Translations under genes and position numbers: made by a program
Notes under the pieces: generated by a model
What the model was told of the DNA's origin: nothing
Seen by the model: the letters and a program-made list of their open reading frames with translations, nothing else
Database searches by the model: none
Shown here: positions 45,583 to 52,498 of the stretch, piece by piece
Layout: each line of letters opens with the position of its first letter
Position numbering within the stretch: position 1 is the stretch's first letter
Source of the DNA: Pollutiaquabacter sp046052345
Lineage (GTDB): Bacteria; Bacteroidota; Bacteroidia; AKYH767-A; 2013-40CM-41-45
Assembly (NCBI GenBank): GCA_046052345.1
Contig: JBJOMN010000010.1
Span: 77,650-141,649 of the forward strand
Direction of reading: 5' to 3'
DNA length: 64,000 nucleotides

Positions 45583-47178
45583 TCACTTCAATAACTTAAC
45601 TGTTTTAATTCCCTCCTCAGAGGAAATGACCAGATGATACGCTCCGGCTGGTAACAGTGAAACTGATGAGAGTGAAATGTGATGCTTGCCGGGAGCCAAA
45701 TCGTATGTTCCGAGGTCGGCCACCATCCTGCCTTGCACATCGTAAAGGCGGATCTGACCGGTGAAGCGTTCCGTGAAAGCGGCTTCCAGCACAGATTCAT
45801 TGTTGACCGGGTTCGGGTAGATGTTGGCGGCGCTCAGGATCATCAGTTCACGGATACCGACAGAGTAGGAGGAGTTCTGGCAATCGTAGTTCGCCCAACC
45901 CGCTGTCCAATCGGAGTTTCCGAAGGCGCCTTTGTAGGTGACGACATCAAAGAACGGGTCTTGCAGGTTCTGGGCGCTGAAATCCGCACCGGAAAGAAGC
46001 GGGGAACCCGACTGAGGTATGAAGTTGGGAGCGGAGTAATTGTACGGTGCGGTAAGCTGAAGGTCCGTCGGTGCCGCCAGCAGCGAATTTCCGTAAGCGC
46101 TCGTTCCGTACCACGTCGAGATATCGAAGGTGCTGCCGGAAGCTACCGCGAGGGGTGTGGTGCAACCTGCCCAGACGGAATTCCTCACTTGTAATTCATC
46201 AGCAGTTGCATTCGCTTCGCAATTCGCCCCGTCCACTAACAGTCCGGTTGGATAACCGGCAACGGCGGAATTATAGATGCAGGACTTTGAACTGCGACGT
46301 ATGTGAGCTCCCCGTTTATAGTTACTGTTATAGGTATTCCCTCCGCCTGTGATCGGTCCGATGAGGGTGACATTCGAGTACTTGGCATTGGTGAACGGCG
46401 TATTCAGTGTGCCGCTGGCATCGTTATCCGATTCGAAACCGTTGGAACCGGAAATATCGGCTACTGCGGAATCGCGTAACCCTACCAGGAATTGCATCCG
46501 ACCGTTGAATCCGTAGTCGGTATCGAAGTCGTCATCCAGGCCGCGGTAGGCGATCAGGTGCTTCGCATTCACCGTGCCTCCGAAGCATTCGTAGGAATCA
46601 TCGCCCGAATAGCTCACCATGACATAATCTATGAGAGTGCTGTTTCCGACACTTCCCAGTGTCAGGCCGTTGATCTCATTATTGGGCATGAAGGCGATAC
46701 CGGGAAATTCAATGCGGACATACCGCAAGATGCCCGAATTATCACCCGGAAGAGTGCCGCCGTAAAGTCCTTTTACCGGATCAAGTCCGCCTTCGATAAG
46801 CTTCTCTCCGGCCGGATCGTTCAACGGAGCCCTTCCGAGAATGATTAATCCGCCCCAGTCACCATAGGTGCGCGACCCGGCAGGCTCGTTGGAAGTGAAA
46901 ACTATTGGTTGGGAAGCCGTTCCGTCAGCCAGGATCTTTGAGCCGCGTGTGATGATAAGAGTTCCCTTCGAGGCCTTGTCACCCTTGATCACCGTACCCG
47001 GTGAGATGGTGAGCTCGGCATTGTTGGTCACATAGACAAAACCGCTCAGAAGATAAATGTTATTGCTGGTCCACGTTGTGTTGGACGTAATGTCGCCGGA
47101 AACCGTCACGACATTCTGCGAGGATGCGCTCATGGTGCACCACAGCAGTACAGAAAAGGCAAGTAGGGGATTTTTCAT
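45583..47178 (-). CDS. T9SS-sorted beta-helix surface protein of the phosphate locus
   Basis: Secreted protein of 531 residues. A signal peptide (cleavage after SASSQ) leads into a right-handed beta-helix-like body (NNAELTISPGTVIKGDKASKGTLIITRGSKI, DWGGLIILGRAPLND, LRYVRIEFPG), the pattern of a large Bacteroidota surface family. The C-terminal T9SS type A domain starts at IYPNPVNNESVLEAAF and ends GIKTVKLLK. No catalytic motif is seen. It sits between the response regulators and the TonB receptor, with a Pho-box-like repeat 41 bp upstream, so it may bind or present a phosphorus source. Confidence 0.85.
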   Translation of the reverse strand: MKNPLLAFSVLLWCTMSASSQNVVTVSGDITSNTTWTSNNIYLLSGFVYVTNNAELTISPGTVIKGDKASKGTLIITRGSKILADGTASQPIVFTSNEPAGSRTYGDWGGLIILGRAPLNDPAGEKLIEGGLDPVKGLYGGTLPGDNSGILRYVRIEFPGIAFMPNNEINGLTLGSVGNSTLIDYVMVSYSGDDSYECFGGTVNAKHLIAYRGLDDDFDTDYGFNGRMQFLVGLRDSAVADISGSNGFESDNDASGTLNTPFTNAKYSNVTLIGPITGGGNTYNSNYKRGAHIRRSSKSCIYNSAVAGYPTGLLVDGANCEANATADELQVRNSVWAGCTTPLAVASGSTFDISTWYGTSAYGNSLLAAPTDLQLTAPYNYSAPNFIPQSGSPLLSGADFSAQNLQDPFFDVVTYKGAFGNSDWTAGWANYDCQNSSYSVGIRELMILSAANIYPNPVNNESVLEAAFTERFTGQIRLYDVQGRMVADLGTYDLAPGKHHISLSSVSLLPAGAYHLVISSEEGIKTVKLLK

Positions 47179-47218
47179 GGGTCAGGATTTAGATTTGACC
47201 CGAAAATATCCCTGCCTC

Positions 47219-47234
47219 GTTACCCGAATGTTAA
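47219..47234. promoter_or_regulatory. Putative Pho box 3
   Basis: GTTAC (47219) and GTTAA (47230), 11 bp apart, about 41-56 bp upstream of the beta-helix gene. A weaker pair with the same period, GTGAA (47263) and GTAAA (47274), lies further upstream. Confidence 0.45.
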
Positions 47235-47290
47235 TGAGGTATCAAGAATGAATTAGGAAAAAGTGAACGTATTGTAAACAATCGGTTGCT

Positions 47291-47959
47291 TCACAACACC
47301 AAACGGTAACCGATACCCTTCTGGGTCTGGATGATGCCGTCGGTGATTTTCTTTCTTATGCGAAGCACATGGACATCAATGGTCCGGTCCTTTTCATCGC
47401 CTTCACGCTTCCAGACTTTTTCAAAGATCTCATCCCTTGAAAACACCTTGGCAGGCTGACTGGCAAGCAAGTATAATAATTCGAATTCCTTGCGTGAGAG
47501 CTGAATGAGCTGCTGATTGAAATGGACCGTATAGCCGTCACGGTCGATATGCAGCTTGTTGGAATTACGTTCTGACAGCAATGATATGCTGCTGCCGCCT
47601 ATGCCCATACGCTTCGAAAGTCGCGTTAAAAAGGCGTTTTTTCTGAGTGGCTTTGAAACATAATCGTCTGCACCGGCCTTGAAGGAGGAAATTTCTGATT
47701 CAGCCTCCTGCGAAGAGGAAATCATGACCGTCGTCAAAGGACCATTTCCGAATTCGCTTTTAATCAGAAAACAAAGCTCAAGGGCAGCCACCTCCTGCCG
47801 GTCACTGTCGATGACCACGGCGTCCGGGCGAATCCTTCGTATATCCGAAAGAGCGGAAGCAAGATGGGTGCAAAGGAAGAAGTCAAAACCGTTCGATGAA
47901 GCAACAGAGATCAGCTGCTCCGGAATGGAATGGTCGGAAACATACAGGACTCTTCTCAT
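47291..47959 (-). CDS. PhoB/OmpR-type winged-helix response regulator with a degenerate receiver domain
   Basis: DNA-binding regulator of 222 residues. The receiver half (1-120) keeps the acceptor position D51 (VVID) and lysine K103 (YVSKP). It has only D9 where canonical receivers have an acidic pair (VSDHS versus VDDE), and a serine replaces the switch threonine. Residues about 135-222 are an OmpR/PhoB winged helix (LSRKEFELLYLLASQPAKVFSRDEI, DRTIDVHVLRIRKKI, GIGYRLVL). The ATG at 47959 overlaps the stop of the upstream receiver gene (ATGA); frames further upstream are a shadow. Its place beside pst and Pho-box-like repeats suggests phosphate control. No histidine kinase is adjacent. Confidence 0.88.
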   Translation of the reverse strand: MRRVLYVSDHSIPEQLISVASSNGFDFFLCTHLASALSDIRRIRPDAVVIDSDRQEVAALELCFLIKSEFGNGPLTTVMISSSQEAESEISSFKAGADDYVSKPLRKNAFLTRLSKRMGIGGSSISLLSERNSNKLHIDRDGYTVHFNQQLIQLSRKEFELLYLLASQPAKVFSRDEIFEKVWKREGDEKDRTIDVHVLRIRKKITDGIIQTQKGIGYRLVL

Positions 47960-48345
47960 TGGTGGCTTTCGCTGGCCTGCAGGATCTCCCTCACCAATCC
48001 TAATATGACGCTCGGTCGGATCGGCTTGGTGATATAATGCTCGCCACCGGCTTCGGCGGCCTGCATCGTGGTGTATTCGTCGGAGTCCGCAGTGAGGAAG
48101 AGTATCGGGATGGCTCTCAAGGTCTCGTTTTGTTTGAGGTCTCGGCACACCTCTATGCCGCTGCGACCGTGCATCCGGATGTCCAGGATGATAAGATCAG
48201 GCAGAACCTCATATGCCTTCTTCAGACATTCATTTCCGTCAAAGGCGCAATGTACTTCGTAGTCCTCCTTGCTCAGATTGTACGAAAGTATTTCGACGAT
48301 GTCCGGTTCATCATCCACCACTAATATCTTAGGTCGCTCGTTCAT
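47956..48345 (-). CDS. Stand-alone CheY-like receiver protein
   Basis: Single-domain response regulator of 129 residues with all canonical residues: acidic pair D11/D12 (VVDDEPD), phospho-acceptor D55 (LIILDIRMHG), T85 (LFLTADS) and K107 (ITKPIRP). It has no output domain. It is translationally coupled by a 4-bp overlap to the winged-helix regulator with the degenerate receiver, so the two probably act together. The ATG at 48345 gives the normal receiver start; a longer frame from 48390 is unlikely. Confidence 0.9.
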   Translation of the reverse strand: MNERPKILVVDDEPDIVEILSYNLSKEDYEVHCAFDGNECLKKAYEVLPDLIILDIRMHGRSGIEVCRDLKQNETLRAIPILFLTADSDEYTTMQAAEAGGEHYITKPIRPSVILGLVREILQASESHQ

Positions 48346-48446
48346 AGGCACGAATATCATCCAGGCATGTAAAGAGATGATTACAACCATGTGAATTAAT
48401 TGTTAAAAGCCGCTCTGCCGGAAGTGAAGGATTGGCCAATAGAGCG

Positions 48447-48454
48447 TAAATTTG
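48447..48454 (+). promoter_or_regulatory. -7 box (TAAATTTG) at the start of mltG
   Basis: A perfect TAnnTTTG match. It includes the TTG codon at 48452, which makes that codon an unlikely start and favours GTG 48461 or a later codon. Confidence 0.4.
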
Positions 48455-48460
48455 AAGCCC

Positions 48461-49519
48461 GTGGCGAAAAAACGTACCAAAAAAGAACAGCGCATCCTGA
48501 AGAGGATGTGGACGGCCGTCGGGGTCCTGTTGCTTGTCGTGGCCGCTTTCGGTTTTTTCATCCTGAAGCGGCTGTATACCCCCAACGTACTCATCAAAGA
48601 CGATGGCTATGTGTTCGTGCCCACCGGGTCATCCTTTAATGATGTGGTGAGGATCCTCAAAGCGGAACAGGTGCTCAAGGACGAGGAGACCTTCCGATGG
48701 ACGGCCATGCGCATGAACTACACCGGTCAGATCAAGCCCGGACGCTACAGGCTGAAATCCGGTATGGGAAACCGGGAGCTGGTATTATTACTTCGAAGCG
48801 GCAAACAGGCTCCTGTACGGCTGACCTTGAATAATATCCGTACCCGGGAACAACTCGCAGAAAGGGCCGCTGCTCAGCTGGAACTCAAGGCTTCTTCGCT
48901 GCTGAAACTGATGAACGACCGTGATTATCTGGCCGTGAAAGGTTTTTCCCCGGATAACGTCCTTGCGATGTTCCTTCCGGACACCTACGAACTCTACTGG
49001 AACACGTCTCCCGATCAGTTCATCACCCGCATGAAACGCGAGTACGACAAATTCTGGAACCAACGCCGCCTGAAAGCGGCCTCCGATGCCGGTCTGAATC
49101 CAGTCCAGATCTCCGTCATCGCTTCCATCGTTCAACAGGAAACAAACAAAGAGGACGAAAAGCCGGTCATCGCCGGCGTTTACATCAACCGATACCGGAA
49201 AGACTGGAAACTTGAAGCGGATCCGACGTTGGTCTATGCCAACGGCGACTTCTCCATCAACCGCGTACTGAATATCCATAAGTCCGTCGATTCTCCCTAT
49301 AACACCTATGTTTACAAGGGGCTTCCGCCGGGTCCTATCTGTCTGCCTACGCAGCAGTCCATCGATGCCGTCCTTCGGTTCCGGAAACACGATTACATGT
49401 ATTTCTGCGCCCGTGATGACTTCAGCGGATATCATTCGTTCGCCAGGACCTATTCCCAACACCTTGAAAACGCTCGCAGGTTCCAGCGTGCAATGGATCG
49501 CAGAGGGATCATGCAGTAA
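48461..49519 (+). CDS. mltG: Endolytic murein transglycosylase MltG
   Basis: Inner-membrane lytic enzyme that cuts nascent glycan strands and sets their length. With the GTG at 48461 it has 352 residues: a basic N-terminus, one membrane helix (about 17-37), a LysM-like part (GYVFVPTGSSFNDVVRIL), and the YceG catalytic domain with the conserved glutamate in IASIVQQETN, then YINRYRKDWKLEADPTLVYA and SPYNTYVYKGLPPGPICLP. Start choice is uncertain: TTG 48452, GTG 48461 and ATG 48506 are in frame. It is divergent from the response-regulator pair. Confidence 0.92.
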   Translation: MAKKRTKKEQRILKRMWTAVGVLLLVVAAFGFFILKRLYTPNVLIKDDGYVFVPTGSSFNDVVRILKAEQVLKDEETFRWTAMRMNYTGQIKPGRYRLKSGMGNRELVLLLRSGKQAPVRLTLNNIRTREQLAERAAAQLELKASSLLKLMNDRDYLAVKGFSPDNVLAMFLPDTYELYWNTSPDQFITRMKREYDKFWNQRRLKAASDAGLNPVQISVIASIVQQETNKEDEKPVIAGVYINRYRKDWKLEADPTLVYANGDFSINRVLNIHKSVDSPYNTYVYKGLPPGPICLPTQQSIDAVLRFRKHDYMYFCARDDFSGYHSFARTYSQHLENARRFQRAMDRRGIMQ

Positions 49520-49600
49520 GACGTTTGCTTGAGGATTCCGCTTTTTTTGACTATTTTCGAATCCTTTTCAAAAAATCCCCTTCGGGAAATCATTCGTCCC

Positions 49601-51013
49601 ATGAGCAAGATAAAATTCGGTACCGACGGCTGGAGAGCCATCATCGCAGAGGATTTCACCGTACAGAACGTGGCGCGCGTCGCGGAAGCTACCGCCGATT
49701 GGATGCTGAAACGTTCGTCTTCGCCTTCCGCAGTGGTCGGACACGACTGCCGCTTCGCCGGCGAATTGTTCGCAGAGACTGTTGCGAAAGTTCTGGCCGC
49801 CAAAGGAGTGAAGGTAAAGCTGGCCAAAGGTTTCGTTTCGACGCCGATGATTTCTCTGGGTGCCGTCAATCACCAATGCGACCTGGGCGTCATCCTGACG
49901 GCATCCCACAACCCTCCTTCGTACAATGGATTTAAACTGAAAGGACATTTCGGCGGTCCGCTTTCTCCTGCGGACGTACAACAGATCGAGGACATCATTC
50001 CGGATACCTGCAGCATCGACGTAACCGGCATGACACTCACGGATCTCATCAATCAAGGCAAGGTGGAGTGGGTCCCCCTCGAAGACGAATACATCGCACA
50101 TGTCGAAAAGAACTTCGACCTGGAAGCCATCCGTCGTTCAGGACTAAGGCTCGTGTACGATGCGATGTACGGGGCAGGACAGAATGTCATGAAGCGGCTC
50201 TTCCCGGACATCCGTATGCTGCACTGCGACTACAACCCCGGCTTTAACGGTCAGGCACCCGAACCCATCCATAAGAACCTGAAGGAATTGAGCGCCTTGA
50301 TGTCCGGCGGAGGATTCGACTGTGCCTTGGTCACTGACGGAGACGCGGACAGGATCGGCATGTACGACGGAAACGGATCCTTCGTCGATTCGCACCACAT
50401 CATCCTGCTCCTTATTCATTACCTGTACAAATACAAAGGGCTGCGCGGAAAAGTCTGTACCGCTTTCAGCACGACGCCGAAGGTGGAGAAGCTGTGTCGT
50501 CACTATGGCCTTGAACTGGAGACGGTCAAGATCGGATTCAAGTACATCTGTGAGATCATGCTGAAGGAGGACGTCCTGCTGGGCGGAGAGGAAAGCGGCG
50601 GTATCGCCATCAAGGGACACATCCCTGAACGCGACGGCATCTGGATGGGACTGGTCATCTGGGAATTCATGGCCAAATCCGGAAAGAGCCTTCCGGCACT
50701 CGTTCAGGAAATCTATGAGATCGTAGGGGCTTTCGCGTACGAACGAAACGACCTGCATCTGACCGAATCAGTCAAGAACCGCATCGTCGAACGCACCTCG
50801 AAGGGATACTACAAGGCGTTCGGTCCGTATGGGGTGAAAAAAGTAGAGGACTTGGACGGATTCAAATACTTTTTCGATGACAACCGGGACGAATGGTTGC
50901 TGATAAGGGCCTCCGGAACCGAGCCGGTTCTCCGGACCTATGCCGAGTCGAAGGATAAAGACGGTGCAGCCAGGATCCTGGAAGCGGCAAAGGCCACCCT
51001 GCTGGCCGACTGA
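49601..51013 (+). CDS. Phosphoglucomutase/phosphomannomutase family phosphohexomutase
   Basis: Alpha-D-phosphohexomutase of 470 residues interconverting sugar 1- and 6-phosphates. Four family loops are present: phosphoserine loop TASHNPPSYNG, metal loop VTDGDADR, sugar-specificity loop GGEESGG, and phosphate-binding loop RASGTEPVLRT. The choice between glucose, mannose and glucosamine substrates cannot be made from these motifs; GEESGG fits glucose or mannose. The ATG at 49601 (MSKIKFGTDGWRA) matches the family; the frame is open from 49529. Confidence 0.92.
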   Translation: MSKIKFGTDGWRAIIAEDFTVQNVARVAEATADWMLKRSSSPSAVVGHDCRFAGELFAETVAKVLAAKGVKVKLAKGFVSTPMISLGAVNHQCDLGVILTASHNPPSYNGFKLKGHFGGPLSPADVQQIEDIIPDTCSIDVTGMTLTDLINQGKVEWVPLEDEYIAHVEKNFDLEAIRRSGLRLVYDAMYGAGQNVMKRLFPDIRMLHCDYNPGFNGQAPEPIHKNLKELSALMSGGGFDCALVTDGDADRIGMYDGNGSFVDSHHIILLLIHYLYKYKGLRGKVCTAFSTTPKVEKLCRHYGLELETVKIGFKYICEIMLKEDVLLGGEESGGIAIKGHIPERDGIWMGLVIWEFMAKSGKSLPALVQEIYEIVGAFAYERNDLHLTESVKNRIVERTSKGYYKAFGPYGVKKVEDLDGFKYFFDDNRDEWLLIRASGTEPVLRTYAESKDKDGAARILEAAKATLLAD

Positions 51014-51309
51014 AAGGCATTTATTACCCGTTTTTTTCTTTTTCCGACCCTTTTTAAGGTCAAAACCAAGCGCGGTTTTAGCAGATGAAATGAGACGTAC
51101 CGCTGCGGTAGCTGCAGAATATGTCCTTCTGCGCTTGAAAATCGACATTCCCCGGCGTTCCTCTTACAACTCCTTATGGCGTGTCCTACGGATTTGTATC
51201 GGAAAATAAGGCTCATCCGCGATTTAATAATCCTTCTTCAGTAATCAAGCAGTGCTTTCTTACATCCGAAAGGGGAGCAATCGTGTTCACACATCTTTCG
51301 CCCGAATAG
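51014..51309. other. Non-coding or relic stretch after the phosphohexomutase gene
   Basis: No recognised gene. One plus-strand frame from about 51137 to the TAG at 51307-51309 is open for some 55 codons (including TPYGVSYGFVSENKAHPRF), without an ATG or a family resemblance. It may be a decayed gene end or chance. A pyrimidine-rich run follows the hexomutase stop. Confidence 0.3.
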
Positions 51310-51452
51310 GTCCGTTATTAGTACTGTATTCGGCTGGTTACCGGATACATGGTTTGGTTAGGTTTGGTTTGAATCAATCCCGTAAGATTGATTGGTCCCT
51401 TCAACCCCGTAAGGTTGAAAAGAAAGTCCGGCTCGAAAGAGCCGGCTTTTTT
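51310..51452 (+). ncRNA. Candidate structured RNA, copy A
   Basis: A 55-nt element (51310-51364) is repeated 489 bp further on with 53/55 identity. It can form GTATTCGG/CCGGATAC around CTGGTTA (51326-51348). Two perfect hairpins with the same CCGTAA loop follow: AATCAATC/GATTGATT (51372-51393) and TTCAACC/GGTTGAA (51400-51419). A terminator CCGGCTC-GAAA-GAGCCGG with a T-run ends it (51428-51452). No matching RNA family comes to mind. A tiny reading frame (MVWLGLV) begins in the repeat and may be chance. Confidence 0.45.
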
Positions 51453-51798
51453 ATTTTCTACCTCCCGAAGACTTTTGAGGCATCAAGCACAGCTAAACCG
51501 CCGGCGCTCGCCAACCATCAAATTTCATCGCTCAATCCGAAGCTTCCGAAGAGTTGAGGGATTCTGATTGAAAGGTGCGACCGCCTTTAAACGGGACGTA
51601 TTGTCAATATGGAAGTGAATTTCAGCCGGAGTGAAATAGATTTCAAAAGCTCGGCGACAATCTTACACCGGAATTTCAGCGAAAGGATATCAAAGGAAGC
51701 CTTAAAACGAGTTATTACGGTGCCGGGCATCAAAAGGGAAATGTTTCCTTACACCATCAATGCAGGCCTCCTGTTTGCAGCATCAACTGCTCCGCAAT

Positions 51799-51923
51799 GT
51801 CCGTTATTAGTACTGTATCCGGCTGGTTACCGGTTACATGGTTTGGTTAGGTTGACTTAAACCGATTCTTAAATCGGTTGGTCCAAACGGAAGTCCGGTC
51901 ATTAATGACCGGATTTTCGTTTT
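51799..51923 (+). ncRNA. Candidate structured RNA, copy B
   Basis: The same 55-nt element (51799-51853), followed by a different perfect hairpin AACCGATT-CTTA-AATCGGTT (51860-51879). The shared bases TTGGTCC come next, then the terminator TCCGGTC-ATTAAT-GACCGGA with T-runs (51894-51923). Layout matches copy A with one hairpin fewer. The hairpin arms differ between copies while both remain paired. The 346 bp between the copies show no convincing gene. Confidence 0.45.
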
Positions 51924-51951
51924 TAATACCCGGGGAGTTCCCGATGAGCGG

Positions 51952-52470
51952 TTAGCGCACTAACAGCGCGGGGATACGGACCGCAAATCTGTATAGGCCG
52001 AAAAGCAGTCCGGTGTAGAAAAGGTCGCCAAGCAGCTGATTGCGATAAAAAGGAAGTGCAGCCGTGTAACTCTGTAAAGCTCCCTGCAAATCAAAGGAAT
52101 ACATGCCGGGATAAAAGAAGGGGAGATTGGTAACCAAGTAGAATACCGTCGAGCAAAAGACGGAGGAAGCGGCGATCTTCAGCGCGTTGGTTTCTGCGGA
52201 AAGTCTTCGGCCCACCGCAACAGTCAGCAGGAAGCAGGCATATACCGGAAACATCGTCGGATGCAGGCCGATGATAAGATCGGAGACCAATAAGGCGCTG
52301 ACCGGAACGAGATAGGAAAGATAACGGTTGCCCATGCGAGCGCCGGAAAACAGGGCCAGTGCGCCAATGGCCGTCATGTTGAACGGATGACTGATCAATC
52401 GGGTATATGCGGCTAAAAGGACCAACAGGCCGGCGATGATTACGTTGCGGTTTCTCTCGTTTTGGAACAT
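51952..52470 (-). CDS. DUF6580 family putative membrane transport protein
   Basis: Integral membrane protein of 172 residues with about five helices (NVIIAGLLVLLAAYTRL, MTAIGALALFSGARM, YLVPVSALLVSDLIIGLHP, YACFLLTVAVG, IAASSVFCSTVFYLVTNLPFF). I recognise it as DUF6580, which is often found beside B12-receptor genes and resembles ECF-type S components. It starts 28 bp after the BtuB-like gene, so both should be under the cobalamin riboswitch. A role in moving cobalamin or a precursor across the inner membrane is inference. Confidence 0.75.
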   Translation of the reverse strand: MFQNERNRNVIIAGLLVLLAAYTRLISHPFNMTAIGALALFSGARMGNRYLSYLVPVSALLVSDLIIGLHPTMFPVYACFLLTVAVGRRLSAETNALKIAASSVFCSTVFYLVTNLPFFYPGMYSFDLQGALQSYTAALPFYRNQLLGDLFYTGLLFGLYRFAVRIPALLVR

Positions 52471-52498
52471 GGTTGCGAATTTAGTGATTTGAAAGTAA

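Noticed and set aside
47960..48148. N-terminal extension of the winged-helix regulator
   Set aside because: It overlaps the receiver gene in another frame; the ATGA overlap at 47959 gives a clean receiver start.
51252..51557. Two frames (51252-51557 and 51609-51860) that share a peptide PLLVLY.AGYR.HGLVR
   Set aside because: The shared peptide is just the translation of the 55-bp DNA repeat. The rest is unrelated, the frames run through hairpins and a terminator, and both repeat differences change the amino acid.
51014..51951. tRNA, tmRNA or RNase P RNA in the long gap
   Set aside because: No cloverleaf, no CCA end, no tmRNA tag frame and no RNase P core motif was found by eye.
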